A stretch of 64,000 bases of DNA from NCBI RefSeq assembly GCF_900169715.1, contig NZ_LT835159.1:186001-250000 (forward strand). Reading direction: 5' to 3'. Every line of letters begins with the position of its first letter. Positions within the stretch are counted from its first letter, which is position 1. Made by a program: the position numbers and the translations under genes. Of this stretch, positions 1 to 7,737 are shown one piece after another. The stretch is from Kocuria massiliensis. Its GTDB lineage: Bacteria; Actinomycetota; Actinomycetes; Actinomycetales; Micrococcaceae. The notes beneath the pieces were generated by a model. That model was not told where the DNA came from. It saw only the letters and a program-made list of their open reading frames with translations, and ran no database searches.

Positions 1-470
1 CCCATGTATTCCCGTAGGACCCAACATGCCCGTTGGTCATCGGGCAAGGTCAGCAGGAGTCGTGACAGCTCGTCCATGCTCGAATGCACCTCCGTCACAC
101 GCTGAGGGTCATTCGCGGGTCGAGTATCGGTCATCGAGGGGTGGTCTTGATTCGTCTCATCGATCGGGACAGTCGCGGAGCGCTTTGGTGACCGCAATAT
201 GTCCTTGCAACGATTCACGGCCTGCCGATAGAGCCACGTCGGAAACGCTTCCGGGATCGCGAGGTGTTCCAACGTGGTCCATGCCTTCACCAGCGACTCC
301 TGGGCGACGTCCTCCGCGTCGGCGCGATTGCCGAGCATCCGGTAGGAAAGTCGAAGAAGGGGCGCCTGATAGCGATCCACGAGCCGTGCGAAAGAGTCGA
401 GATCTCCGTCCTGAGCACGCAAGACCAAGGTGGCGATGTACTCCGGGGTGAACTCATCGTCGGAATTCAT
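1..470 (-). CDS. ECF-type RNA polymerase sigma factor, N-terminal part (runs off left edge)
   Basis: Reading the minus strand from ATG at 470 gives an open frame to the window edge (about 156 codons). It starts MNSDDEFTPEYIATLVLRAQ and carries a sigma-70 region 2 signature: a FARLVDRYQAPLLRLSYRML segment followed by NRADAEDVAQESLVKAWTTL and a PTWLYRQAVNRC segment. After a variable linker, DELSRLLLTLPDDQRACWV begins region 4. A strong Shine-Dalgarno (AGGAGG, about 7 nt upstream) fixes the start. The 3' end, including most of the region 4 helix-turn-helix, lies outside the window. The gene is divergent from an Asp23 envelope-stress operon, so it may control that operon or respond to the same stress; that is inference. 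Family call is firm, subgroup unknown. Confidence 0.85.
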   Translation of the reverse strand, partial: MNSDDEFTPEYIATLVLRAQDGDLDSFARLVDRYQAPLLRLSYRMLGNRADAEDVAQESLVKAWTTLEHLAIPEAFPTWLYRQAVNRCKDILRSPKRSATVPIDETNQDHPSMTDTRPANDPQRVTEVHSSMDELSRLLLTLPDDQRACWVLREYM

Positions 471-583
471 GGATGCGCCTCCTTGCCTCTGGTCGCCCCA
501 AAAGGCCATGATGCCCACCATCCTCGCAGATTGAAGCCCCTAATGGCACCCAAAAAAATTCTTTAAGAAAAGTCGTGACGAAT

Positions 584-610
584 GGTTCGCAGCCTCGTCA
601 GTATAGGTAC
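584..610 (+). promoter_or_regulatory. Candidate promoter of the Asp23 operon
   Basis: A GGTT element at 584-587 and an AGGTAC element at 605-610, separated by 17 nt, resemble the spaced GTTT/GGGTAT pattern used by SigB/SigF-type stress sigma factors in actinobacteria. The position, about 35 nt upstream of the ATG at 646, is suitable. The match is imperfect and no transcription start is known. Confidence 0.25.
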
Positions 611-645
611 AAGCCCGTTTCGACCAGATCAAGGGAGTCATCATC

Positions 646-1101
646 ATGGCACATGAAAACAAGGCACCGCAGAACAGCAGCGTTGGCGAATCGGTAAGCC
701 CCCTGCAGACCAGCAAGGGCAATACGACCATCAACGACACCGTCGTCCAGAAGCTCGCCGGCATTGCCGCCCGCGAGGTTCCCGGCGTTTACTCCATGGG
801 CAACGCCGCACGCCGCGCCTTCGACTCGCTCTCGGAGCGCATCCCGGGATCGCAGACCAACGTCGCCGGCGGCGTCTCCGTGGAAAAGGGAGAAAAGCAG
901 GCGGCCGTTGATCTCAGCATCGTCATCGAATACGGCACGTCCGTCGTCGAGATCGCGAACAGCATCCGCCGCAACGTGATCCGCACGGTTGAGCAGGCCA
1001 CCGGCCTGGACGTCATCGAGGTCAACATCGACGTCACCGACGTCCACCTGCCCAACGACGACAACCAGAACGAAGAGTCGAACGACCGCGAGCTTCAGTA
1101 A
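646..1101 (+). CDS. Asp23/Gls24 family envelope stress protein (first paralogue)
   Basis: A 151-residue protein. Residues about 25-135 form the Asp23/Gls24 domain: GNTTINDTVVQKLAGIAARE, then VPGVYSMG, then GVSVEKGEKQAAVDLSIVIEYG and a SIRRNVIRTVEQATGLDVIEV helix. No signal peptide or membrane segment, so it is cytoplasmic; in firmicutes the prototype is tethered under the membrane by AmaP. The N-terminal 25 residues and the acidic Asn/Glu-rich tail are low complexity. AGGGAG lies about 8 nt before the ATG. It heads a five-gene co-directional cluster that includes an AmaP-like anchor, so a role in envelope stress is likely. A second paralogue lies two genes downstream. Confidence 0.9.
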   Translation: MAHENKAPQNSSVGESVSPLQTSKGNTTINDTVVQKLAGIAAREVPGVYSMGNAARRAFDSLSERIPGSQTNVAGGVSVEKGEKQAAVDLSIVIEYGTSVVEIANSIRRNVIRTVEQATGLDVIEVNIDVTDVHLPNDDNQNEESNDRELQ

Positions 1102-1167
1102 TTGAGTAGGGGCCGGCGCACTGTGCCGGCCCCACCCCTCAAATTTTTCTCTGGGAAGGGACACAGC

Positions 1168-1350
1168 ATGAAACCGAGTCACTTAGGACTCATCGTCGGT
1201 CTGGCGTTGGGCGCCATCGCGTTCTTCGGAGGATTCCTCGCATTCCTCACCGCCGTCGTCTTTGCCGTGATCGGTGGCGCCGTCGGCCTGATCCTGGAAG
1301 GACGGCTGGACCTGCGCTCCTTGATGGGCCGCGGTTCTGACAGGAGGTGA
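1168..1350 (+). CDS. Small DUF2273-like membrane protein
   Basis: A 60-residue protein starting at ATG 1168 after a GGGAAGGG Shine-Dalgarno. It begins MKPSHLGLIVGLALGAIAFF and continues with a second hydrophobic stretch, so most of the chain is one or two membrane segments, ending in a basic GRGSDRR tail. Size, topology and position between two Asp23 paralogues match the DUF2273 proteins found in amaP/asp23 operons. Its last codons overlap the Shine-Dalgarno of the next gene. The frame is open further upstream to a TTG at 1102, but that start has no ribosome-binding site. Exact function unknown. Confidence 0.75.
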   Translation: MKPSHLGLIVGLALGAIAFFGGFLAFLTAVVFAVIGGAVGLILEGRLDLRSLMGRGSDRR

Positions 1351-1352
1351 CC

Positions 1353-1772
1353 ATGTCTACCAGTGCGCCAGAGCAGGGCACTTCTCCCTCCGGGGTTTCC
1401 GGGTCACGTGAATCGGAGGGGGAGCGAGGTCGCCTCGTCGTGGCCGACCGCGTGGTCGAGAAGATCGCGGCGCAGTGCGCTTCAGAATTCTCGAGCGTCG
1501 GTGGTCGAGGGGGAGGGTTCCTCGGCATGGGTGGCCACGCCGATCTCGATTCTCGCCCCAACGTCAAGGTGGAACTCACGGGGTCGATCGCTGTGCTCAG
1601 CGTCGAACTCGGCATTGAATATCCCCTCCCGTTGGAGGAGACGACCGAGCAGGTCCGTGAGGCCCTCGTGCGCACCGTGTCCCGCCTAGCCGGCGTCGAG
1701 GTGCGACAGGTGGATATTCGAGTTAAGTACCTCGTGCCTCAGCATCATCAAAGCGAAAGGGTTCTGCTGTGA
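1353..1772 (+). CDS. Asp23/Gls24 family envelope stress protein (second paralogue)
   Basis: A 139-residue protein. Its core runs from RGRLVVADRVVEKIAAQCAS through a glycine-rich loop (GGRGGGFLGMGG) to VEVRQVDIRVKYL, diagnostic of the Asp23/Gls24 fold. The ATG at 1353 sits 5 nt after AGGAGG (1342-1347); a GTG at 1347 lies inside that Shine-Dalgarno and is therefore rejected as start. The stop overlaps the GTG start of the next gene (GTGA, 1769-1772), indicating translational coupling. It differs from the first paralogue in its N-terminal half, so the two may form hetero-oligomers; that is inference. Confidence 0.88.
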   Translation: MSTSAPEQGTSPSGVSGSRESEGERGRLVVADRVVEKIAAQCASEFSSVGGRGGGFLGMGGHADLDSRPNVKVELTGSIAVLSVELGIEYPLPLEETTEQVREALVRTVSRLAGVEVRQVDIRVKYLVPQHHQSERVLL

Positions 1773-2332
1773 AATCACTGCGACGGCGCCCCTTGCGCGC
1801 CACCCCGTCAATTGTGGTTGCGCTCGTGATCCTTGCGGTCGGAATACTGCTGACCATCGCGGGTATCCAGAAGCTCTCCACTGGCCAGTGGTGGCCCCAA
1901 CTGACCGACGCGGCCAACTCCGCTTCTTCGGCGGCATGGAACTCCAGCTGGGGGTGGGGTGTGGCGATAGTTTCCGCCGTCTTGGGCGTGATCCTGTTGC
2001 TCTGCGCCATCATCCCTGGCGGGTTCAACGCCGCCATGCTGGGCCGTCAGTCGGAACCCACCTCTGGTGCCCGTGGTCCCATCGACGCCGTGGTTGATAA
2101 CCGTGGCCTCGCGACCCTCGCCTCGGCTGCGGCCGCCCAGGTGGACGGCGTCGCCGGAGTTAAGTCCACCGCCACGCCCAAAAAGGTCACGGTGCAGATC
2201 ACGACGCCGTTGCGTTCCACCGAAGCATTAGTGGGTCAGGTGCAACAGGCCGTCGAGAATCGTTTGGCCTCGGCCGAGCTCGAAACCTTCCCCAAGGTGC
2301 GGGTCGCCGCGCAGAGCAAGGACGTGTCATGA
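1769..2332 (+). CDS. DUF6286-type membrane protein of the Asp23 operon
   Basis: A 187-residue protein translated from GTG 1769, overlapping the previous gene by 4 nt. It has two membrane segments: residues about 13-32 (PSIVVALVILAVGILLTIAG) and about 65-90 (VAIVSAVLGVILLLCAIIPG). A C-terminal cytosolic domain follows (ALVGQVQQAVENRLASAELE), with the conserved V-DGVAGVKS pattern also seen in Asp23-like folds. The layout of two membrane helices plus an Asp23-like tail suits a membrane anchor or scaffold for the soluble Asp23 proteins. It overlaps the next gene by 4 nt (ATGA). The domain-family name is from memory of actinobacterial homologues. Confidence 0.7.
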   Translation: MKSLRRRPLRATPSIVVALVILAVGILLTIAGIQKLSTGQWWPQLTDAANSASSAAWNSSWGWGVAIVSAVLGVILLLCAIIPGGFNAAMLGRQSEPTSGARGPIDAVVDNRGLATLASAAAAQVDGVAGVKSTATPKKVTVQITTPLRSTEALVGQVQQAVENRLASAELETFPKVRVAAQSKDVS

Positions 2333-2925
2333 AAAAAACCGCAGGTGCTTTTAACCGAACCTGGCTCACCATCATCGGATGCATCCTCCTCATCGCGGGA
2401 GTCGGATGGGGCCTCGTGGCGGGCGGGGTGTTCTCCTCGGCCGGTAGCACGTGGGCTCCTGACGGCACGCCGCTGCAAGGAGCCGGTGGGCTCCTGGAGG
2501 CTGGGTGGCTCGCCGCGGCGACCATCGCCGTCGGCATCCTGTTGATCATCGTGGCGCTATGGTGGTTCATTCGCCAAGCACCCCGGAGCGCAGGGGCCTC
2601 GACCTTCCGCTTTCAGCGGGACCCCCGGTACGGCGTGACCTTGGTGGATTCTAAGGTGATTGCTTCTGCCATCGCGGAACACGTTCAAACGCTCACGAAT
2701 GTTACGGACGCCAAAGCGGGGCTTAAGGGCGAGCGAACCAACGCCGAGCTCGTACTGGACGTCACCGTTCACGAGCGAGCCGATCTTCCCACCGTGACTC
2801 GAGAGATTCGCGAGCAGGTGGTGCCAGCCGCCGCCCGAGTCTTGGGCGGCCCTCTGAATAGCGTCGGAATCGCCTATTCGGTAACTCGAAATTCCCGCTC
2901 GAAACGCACCGTGCAGGTGCAATGA
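2329..2925 (+). CDS. amaP: AmaP-like alkaline shock membrane anchor protein
   Basis: A 198-residue protein with the AmaP architecture: a membrane helix at about residues 12-34, a short extracellular loop, a second helix at about 66-84 (ATIAVGILLIIVALWWFI), and a cytosolic C-terminal domain ending with a basic RNSRSKRTV segment. The start ATG overlaps the preceding stop (ATGA). In Staphylococcus AmaP recruits Asp23 to the membrane; conserved operon context supports the same role here, although sequence similarity across phyla is low. Last gene of the operon; a 350-bp gap follows. Confidence 0.65.
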   Translation: MKKTAGAFNRTWLTIIGCILLIAGVGWGLVAGGVFSSAGSTWAPDGTPLQGAGGLLEAGWLAAATIAVGILLIIVALWWFIRQAPRSAGASTFRFQRDPRYGVTLVDSKVIASAIAEHVQTLTNVTDAKAGLKGERTNAELVLDVTVHERADLPTVTREIREQVVPAAARVLGGPLNSVGIAYSVTRNSRSKRTVQVQ

Positions 2926-3062
2926 GCGGAATACAAGAAACCTGATCGTGGAGTCTAGTCCCAACCCTCCAGCGCGCATCTCGCTCGGCGGGTGTTAGGG
3001 GAGATTTTTGGGGGACCCCACGGTCGAGAATTCCGGGAATTGATTACTTTTCCGGAATATAT

Positions 3063-3100
3063 GCCAAACGGCTCGCCGAAAATTCGACGGGCCGTTTGGC
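3063..3100. terminator. Perfect 10-bp inverted repeat downstream of the Asp23 operon
   Basis: GCCAAACGGC at 3063-3072 and its exact complement GCCGTTTGGC at 3091-3100 enclose an 18-nt loop. It lies about 140 nt after the operon's last stop codon. There is no T-tract, so it may be a factor-assisted terminator, an mRNA 3' stabiliser or a protein-binding site. The rest of 2926-3190 shows no gene. Confidence 0.4.
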
Positions 3101-3193
3101 CTATATGAGGGCCTGCGCAACCAGCGGCAGATTGCCGGGGAAACGCCGTGACGGAGGCTACAAAAATATTAAAATTGAAATCCGTGATTCCGT

Positions 3194-3219
3194 GTGACCA
3201 GGTGGGTCATGCTGGGTAC
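3194..3219 (+). promoter_or_regulatory. Candidate SigB/SigF-like promoter of the GlsB gene
   Basis: GTGA at 3194-3197 and GGGTAC at 3214-3219 are separated by 16 nt, close to the GTTT-N16-GGGTAT pattern of actinobacterial general-stress sigma factors. The element ends 57 nt upstream of the ATG of a stress-type membrane protein, which makes the assignment plausible. Only the -10-like hexamer is a close match. Confidence 0.35.
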
Positions 3220-3276
3220 AATTTGTTCTGAGCCAACACGGAAAATTCATTCACACCTTTTGAAAGGGAATTGACC

Positions 3277-3546
3277 ATGAATATTTTTAGCTGGATTATC
3301 ATCGGACTCGTTGTTGGAGCGTTGGCAAAGCTCATCATGCCGGGCCGTCAGGGTGGCGGGATCATCGTCACCATGATTCTCGGTATCGTCGGAGGTTTGC
3401 TGGGTGGTTGGCTTGGCAAAGTGTTGTTCCACGTTCAGGGAAACGGCTTCTTTTCTCTCACCACGTGGATCCTGGCGCTCGTCGGATCACTCATCGTGCT
3501 GTTCATTTGGGGCCTGATCTTCGGTCGCAATAAGAACCGCGCGTAG
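3277..3546 (+). CDS. GlsB/YeaQ/YmgE family stress-response membrane protein
   Basis: An 89-residue protein with three membrane segments: MNIFSWIIIGLVVGALAKLI, GIIVTMILGIVGGLLGGWLG and TTWILALVGSLIVLFIWGLI. The GALAKLIMPGRQGGG motif and the glycine-rich central helix are typical of the transglycosylase-associated/GlsB family. Length matches the family. The ATG at 3277 follows GAAAGGGA by 7 nt; an upstream TTG at 3271 falls too close to that Shine-Dalgarno. Proteins of this family are often induced by general stress and co-occur with Asp23 proteins, as here. Biochemical function is unknown even in well-studied homologues. Confidence 0.9.
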   Translation: MNIFSWIIIGLVVGALAKLIMPGRQGGGIIVTMILGIVGGLLGGWLGKVLFHVQGNGFFSLTTWILALVGSLIVLFIWGLIFGRNKNRA

Positions 3547-3556
3547 TCATGCGACG

Positions 3557-3628
3557 GACTCACGATGAGCCGTGAGTCACGACGACTCGTGAGAAAAGCG
3601 GGGCGGCCCTTCTGGGCCGCCCCGCTTT
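3557..3628 (+). terminator. Terminator region after the GlsB gene
   Basis: Two hairpins in series. The first has 8-bp arms GACTCACG (3557-3564) and CGTGAGTC (3571-3578). The second is a perfect 15-bp stem (3595-3609 with 3614-3628) around a TTCT loop, with A-rich 5' and T-rich 3' flanks. The second is a strong intrinsic terminator candidate and could work in both directions. Confidence 0.85.
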
Positions 3629-3940
3629 GTCATAACACTCACCGAGGAGCCTCGCCGTAGAGTGCACAGAAGGTCTCTTTAAAAAGGGCGGGGCCGGCTC
3701 AGTAATCAGAAGATTCCGAGCCGACCCTGTGCCCGGGCAGGTGTCGCGTACAAGAACTCTGCCCGGGGTCACCCCCGAACGGCTCTTGAGCCAACACGCC
3801 GCTCGAGCGAAACTGACTTTACGCGGGCATTAGGCTTCCGACAAGGCAAAACTCGGTATTTTTGGCCACAGAATCTCACTTTTTCTGGCCCCCTTGCTCG
3901 ATGGGTGACCGACGCCGGACTGAAGCGTATCGTCGAAGTC
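3629..3940. other. Intergenic stretch without a recognisable gene
   Basis: About 310 nt between the terminator and the DinB gene. Both strands have short open frames but none with a good ribosome-binding site or recognisable domain. GC-rich self-complementary pieces (CCCGGGCA around 3730 and TGCCCGGGG around 3762) could fold. No tRNA or known RNA was recognised. It presumably holds the promoter of the next gene. Confidence 0.4.
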
Positions 3941-4456
3941 ATGGACGCGATTTCACTGCTTACTGACCTGGCCAAGAGGCCCTCCGAATCGGCCGCACGG
4001 CTCAAAGAACATGCGACCCCGGAGATGCTCAACGAGCACCCGGGGGATCACGACAACTCGATGGCCTGGTTGCTGTGGCATACCGGCCGCGAGATCGACG
4101 AACAGGTCAGCGAGCTGTCCGGCCGTGAGACGGTGTGGACCGCTCAGGGCTTCGACGAACGCTTTGGCCTGGAATTGGAACCTCACGAGCTTGGATACGG
4201 GCATAACCCGGAACGTGCCCGCTCGATCGTCGTCGATGATGTTGAGTTGTTGTTCGAACACCTCGACGCCGTGATCGCCGCGGAGCTGGAGTACATCGGC
4301 ACGCTGACCGAGGCGGATCTGGACGACGTCGTCGACGAGAACTGGGACCCGCCGGTAACGCGGGGTGCGCGCCTCGTGAGCGTCTCCGAGGATGCCTTGG
4401 AGCATCTCGGTCAGGCCATGTACATCACCGGTATGAAGCCGACCGCACAGGGCTAA
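3941..4456 (+). CDS. DinB/DUF664 family protein
   Basis: About 171 residues from ATG 3941; a GTG at 3905 in frame would add 12 residues and cannot be excluded, as neither start has a strong Shine-Dalgarno. The chain is a predicted four-helix bundle with the metal-site histidines of the DinB superfamily: DHDNSMAWLLWHTGREIDEQ in the first half and DALEHLGQAMYITGM near the C-terminus. Actinobacterial members (DUF664) resemble mycothiol-dependent enzymes and act on unknown substrates or in detoxification. It stands alone, downstream of a terminator and convergent with the sensor kinase gene. Confidence 0.7.
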   Translation: MDAISLLTDLAKRPSESAARLKEHATPEMLNEHPGDHDNSMAWLLWHTGREIDEQVSELSGRETVWTAQGFDERFGLELEPHELGYGHNPERARSIVVDDVELLFEHLDAVIAAELEYIGTLTEADLDDVVDENWDPPVTRGARLVSVSEDALEHLGQAMYITGMKPTAQG

Positions 4457-4496
4457 ACCCTGCCGATCGGAGGGCCCGGCTCCATGTGGGCCACCC

Positions 4497-5996
4497 TCAT
4501 TCGACGGAAGAGGCGAGGGGTAGCCGGACCTCAAATTCCGTGTGACCGGGGCGCGAGGTCAGTCCGATGGTCCCGCCGTGCGCTTCGACGAGGGCTTTAA
4601 CGATGGCCAGTCCGAGGCCCGTGGTGCCTTCTCCACCGGATCGAGCCTGATCGGCTCGGGCGAAACGGCCAAATATTTTGTCCTGAAAATTCGGGTCAAT
4701 GCCCGGGCCGTTATCGGTCACGGTGAGGACGGCGTCGTGCCCATTGGCCGAGGGGCTCAGTGCCGTCGTGACCCGGGTCCCCTCCTCCGTGTGTTTGCGT
4801 GCATTGGAGAGCAGGTTCAGGAGAATCTGCTGGACCTGTCGCGGGTCCGCGCGCAGCGTGATTGGCTCCGCGGGCAACTCCAGGCGCCATTCGTGGAGAG
4901 GCGCGGCGACCTGGATGTCCGCGACGTTTTCCACGACCAACTCCGTCAAATCCACGGTTTCCCAAGCAGGTTCGCGTCCCTCATCGAGCCGGGCCAGTAA
5001 CAAGAGGTCGTCCACGAGCGCGGCCATACGTTGCGACTGCGAATCGATCCTCTCGAGGGACGTGCGGCCCTCGTCGGTGAAGTTCTCGGTCCACTTAAGG
5101 AGGTCGGAATATCCCCGAATTGAGGCCAGGGGAGTCCTGAGTTCGTGCGAGGCGTTCCCCACGAATTCCCGCATGTGGTCCTCAGACTTCTGGCGGGCGG
5201 TGAGCGCCGACCCCACGTTGTCGAGCATCTGGTTGAAGGCGTGGCCGACGGCGCCAACTTCGGTATCACTTCGGGCGTCTCGGGGGCTGACTCGGCTGGC
5301 CGCCGGGAGCTGACCGGACTCGAGGTCGAGTCTCGATACGCTGGTCGCGACCGCCGACACACGCTCGAGGGGCTTCATCGTGCGTCGAATGGCCGCCGAG
5401 CCCATGATGCCGGCCAACACCAAGGACGTCCCTGAAACTCCCGCCATAATCGCGACGAGGGATTTGAGCGTGTGATGCACTCCCTTCAGCGGCAGACCGG
5501 TCACGACGATCTGCCCGGTGGGATCGGTTTCGGCCACCACGAGGTAGTCCCCGCTGGTCAGGTCGACGTCCTTTTCCTCACCAGGCCGAATCGCGCGCAG
5601 GGCGCTTTGGTCTTCCGATGTCAGGTTCTGAATCTCCCCGCCGGAGTCCAAGATTCCTCCCGAAAGGAACCCCTGAGTTGAGAAGCGGGCGTTGAGCGTG
5701 CCTGCGGCTTGACCTGGCGCGTTCAGGGGATTGGGCGGGGTTCCGGCGTTTGCCCCCGTGCCCTGGCCGGGTCTTGTCCCCGAAAAGCTCGTGGCTCGGT
5801 GCGACGCCTCGGAGAGCTGACCGTGCAGCTGGCCCTTCAACGTGGCATTCATGGCCCCGTAACTCACTAGGCCAATAGCCAGGCAGGCGAGCCCGAGGAA
5901 AAGCATCAGAAGCACGATCAACCGAGTCCGCAGACGCCATCCGGCGGGGTGCCAGGCTGGCGAAGGATGGTGTTCCTCTCGCGTGGACGGACTCAT
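4497..5996 (-). CDS. Two-component sensor histidine kinase (HAMP-HisKA-HATPase)
   Basis: A 499-residue membrane kinase. Helix 1 is at about residues 22-46 (RLIVLLMLFLGLACLAIGLV). An extracytoplasmic sensor region of about 120 residues, rich in Gly/Asn/Pro (GTGANAGTPPNPLNAPGQAA), is closed by helix 2 at about 180-200. HAMP follows, then the phospho-acceptor in ASHELRTPLASIRGYSDLL (His near 283), N-box NLLSNARKHT (near 394), G1 DNGPGID and G2 GTTGLGLAIVKAL. The ATG at 5996 shares one base with the stop of the upstream regulator gene, so the two are co-translated. A much longer frame upstream is an out-of-frame reading of the regulator and is rejected. Ligand unknown; divergent surface-glycosylation genes suggest an envelope signal. 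Confidence 0.93.
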   Translation of the reverse strand: MSPSTREEHHPSPAWHPAGWRLRTRLIVLLMLFLGLACLAIGLVSYGAMNATLKGQLHGQLSEASHRATSFSGTRPGQGTGANAGTPPNPLNAPGQAAGTLNARFSTQGFLSGGILDSGGEIQNLTSEDQSALRAIRPGEEKDVDLTSGDYLVVAETDPTGQIVVTGLPLKGVHHTLKSLVAIMAGVSGTSLVLAGIMGSAAIRRTMKPLERVSAVATSVSRLDLESGQLPAASRVSPRDARSDTEVGAVGHAFNQMLDNVGSALTARQKSEDHMREFVGNASHELRTPLASIRGYSDLLKWTENFTDEGRTSLERIDSQSQRMAALVDDLLLLARLDEGREPAWETVDLTELVVENVADIQVAAPLHEWRLELPAEPITLRADPRQVQQILLNLLSNARKHTEEGTRVTTALSPSANGHDAVLTVTDNGPGIDPNFQDKIFGRFARADQARSGGEGTTGLGLAIVKALVEAHGGTIGLTSRPGHTEFEVRLPLASSVE

Positions 5997-6754
5997 CAGG
6001 CGACGGGCTTGATCACATATCCGGCGCCACGGACCGTGTGAATCATGGGTTCGCGGCCGACGTCGATTTTCTTGCGGAGGTAGGAGATGTAGAGCTCCAC
6101 AATGTTCGCCTGTCCGCCGAAATCGTAATTCCACACGTTGTCGAGAATCTGTGACTTGGAGACGACGCGACGCGGGTTCTCCATGAGATACCGAAGAAGC
6201 TCGAATTGCGTCGCGGTCAGTTGAATTTCTTCGCCGGCACGGGTTACTTCGCGGGTGTCTTGGTTGAGGACGAGGTCGCCGACGACGAGTTCGGCGTCGT
6301 CGGCGACGGCGATACCTGAGCGCTGCACGAGGCGGTGCAGGCGGATCATGACCTCTTCCATGGAGAACGGTTTGGTCACGTAGTCGTCGGCCCCTGCAGC
6401 GAGGCCTTGGATGCGGTCGTCCACGGCGTCCTTCGCGGTGAGGAAGAGACACGGGACCTCGGGCAAGAACTGGCGGATTCGCCCCAAGAGTTCGATGCCG
6501 TCGAAGCCAGGCATCATGATGTCCAGGACCAAGACGTCCGGATTGAGACGCCGTGCTGCCTCAAGGGCGCTCGGACCATCGCCGGCGTGCTGGACTTCCC
6601 AGCCGATCATGCGCAGACCCACGCTGATGAGTTCCGCCAACATGACCTCGTCATCGACGACGATGGCTCGGATGGGGCTACCGTCTGGATGCTCCAAAAC
6701 GGGGAGGTTCTTGGCGATTTCGGCGGGGGTTGACGTGCTCGACGGGTGGCTCAT
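5996..6754 (-). CDS. OmpR/PhoB-family response regulator
   Basis: A 252-residue regulator. The receiver domain has acidic DDE near residue 36, the phospho-acceptor in DVLVLDIMMPGFDG (Asp near 77), a conserved T/S in FLTAKD and Lys in DDYVTKPFS. The C-terminal winged helix runs from LVVGDLVLNQDTREVTR to YISYLRKKIDVG and ends with HTVRGAGYVIK, typical of OmpR DNA-binding domains and close to the actinobacterial TrcR/TcrX subgroup. An N-terminal extension of about 30 residues precedes the receiver. Partner kinase is encoded immediately downstream. The 195-bp divergent region to 6950 probably contains its operator. Confidence 0.93.
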   Translation of the reverse strand: MSHPSSTSTPAEIAKNLPVLEHPDGSPIRAIVVDDEVMLAELISVGLRMIGWEVQHAGDGPSALEAARRLNPDVLVLDIMMPGFDGIELLGRIRQFLPEVPCLFLTAKDAVDDRIQGLAAGADDYVTKPFSMEEVMIRLHRLVQRSGIAVADDAELVVGDLVLNQDTREVTRAGEEIQLTATQFELLRYLMENPRRVVSKSQILDNVWNYDFGGQANIVELYISYLRKKIDVGREPMIHTVRGAGYVIKPVA

Positions 6755-6949
6755 GTTTCACAGACTAGTGGTTTTACGTGGGATTTCGAGGGCTGAGAGG
6801 CCCAAAACGGCCAGGTCACAGCCCTATCTGCGAAAGGTCACAGCGCACACATAAGTGCGCGAACCAGGCTCGAAAGAACATCGGGTGCTCCACCCTCGGA
6901 AAGTGCCACACCACTTTCCGGAGCCTTGAGATTGACGAAAGGACCTTCG

Positions 6950-7483
6950 ATGACCGACCACGATCCCACTCCAACGGGCGGATCCCACCGCCATCCACGC
7001 ACCGCGCGCATCACGCGGCACACACCGTATCCATCCGCCACCGTAGGCCAAGGGCCGGTGTGGGGTGCGCCCGCCTCCGAATGGAATGAACACCGGGAAC
7101 CACGGCCCGATCGATGGACGACCAAGAAGACGTTGGCCACGGCGGCACTCGCCGTCGCCGTGACCGGAACCGCGACGGGCGCGGCCTTTGGGCTCTCCTC
7201 AACCGGCTCGTCGACCAGCGGAACCGACGCGAGCCATGGGATGGGGCAGACCTCACCCCAGCAAGGTTCCGGGCAGACTGGAACGGAAGGTCAGTCACCT
7301 GGGACAGCGGAGGGTGGTGAGAACGGTTCGGGTCAGAACGGTTCAACCTCGGCGCCCGGAGGCCAATCCGGGGAGAACGGACAGGCGCCACAACCCGGTG
7401 AAGGCGGAATGACCGGGCAAAACGGGGAGGCTCCTCCCACAGGCGAGGCGGGAGGTACACCGCCGGGTGGAACCTCCGAGTAG
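6950..7483 (+). CDS. Gly/Gln/Ser-rich single-pass membrane protein, unknown function
   Basis: A 177-residue protein from ATG 6950 (GAAAGGA 7 nt upstream). The N-terminal 55 residues are hydrophilic and cytosolic in character. A hydrophobic segment at about 60-82 (TLATAALAVAVTGTATGAAF) is followed by about 95 residues of low-complexity Gly, Gln, Ser, Pro, Glu and Asn with recurring GQ and NG motifs, presumably exported. No lipobox and no known domain. It lies divergently from the two-component system and upstream of two glycosyltransferase genes, a neighbourhood I recall from related actinobacteria. The composition echoes the Gly-rich insertions of the GT39 protein encoded downstream, so a shared surface role is possible. 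Confidence 0.7.
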   Translation: MTDHDPTPTGGSHRHPRTARITRHTPYPSATVGQGPVWGAPASEWNEHREPRPDRWTTKKTLATAALAVAVTGTATGAAFGLSSTGSSTSGTDASHGMGQTSPQQGSGQTGTEGQSPGTAEGGENGSGQNGSTSAPGGQSGENGQAPQPGEGGMTGQNGEAPPTGEAGGTPPGGTSE

Positions 7484-7589
7484 GCAAAGATGTCACCGGG
7501 TGGAAATACCCGTGAGGAAACGTGTAAATTTGACGACGAACGATGCGATCTGCGCCAGGGTGCGATAAAATGATGGTGTCGTTGACAAA

Positions 7590-7737
7590 ACGTGTACCGA
7601 CCGGTTGCCGCGTCGGTACGTTCAGACCCCCCGAGCCCTCTCCCTAGGGCCTAAGAAGCTTTCAGTTTCTTAAGGTACGCTCGGGGTCGAAGAGGCCCGT
7701 GTTTGTGGTTGTGGTTCCCCCAAACACGGGCCTCTTC
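7590..7737 (+). ncRNA. Candidate structured RNA or leader upstream of the glycosyltransferase gene
   Basis: Three consecutive stem-loops fill most of a 360-bp non-coding gap. Hairpin 1 pairs GTACCGA (7594-7600) with TCGGTAC (7613-7619). Hairpin 2 pairs GACCCCCCGAGC (7625-7636) with GCTCGGGGTC (7679-7688), with a small bulge, and encloses TAAGAA/TTCTTA (7652-7657/7667-7672). Hairpin 3 is a 17-bp terminator-like stem. A TTGACA hexamer lies just upstream (7582-7587). C-runs are present, which recalls actinobacterial 6C RNA, but I cannot confirm that family. It may be an independent small RNA or an attenuating leader of the downstream operon. Confidence 0.4.
7689..7737 (+). terminator. 17-bp stem terminator-like hairpin
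   Basis: Arms 7689-7705 and 7721-7737 are exact complements around a 15-nt GT/C-rich loop, followed by a T/C-rich stretch. It closes the candidate structured RNA about 106 nt before the glycosyltransferase ATG. Confidence 0.75.

Noticed and set aside
5997-6452. Extension of the sensor kinase to 651 residues
   Set aside because: The extra N-terminus is an out-of-frame reading of the response regulator; ATG 5996, coupled to the regulator stop, is the natural start.
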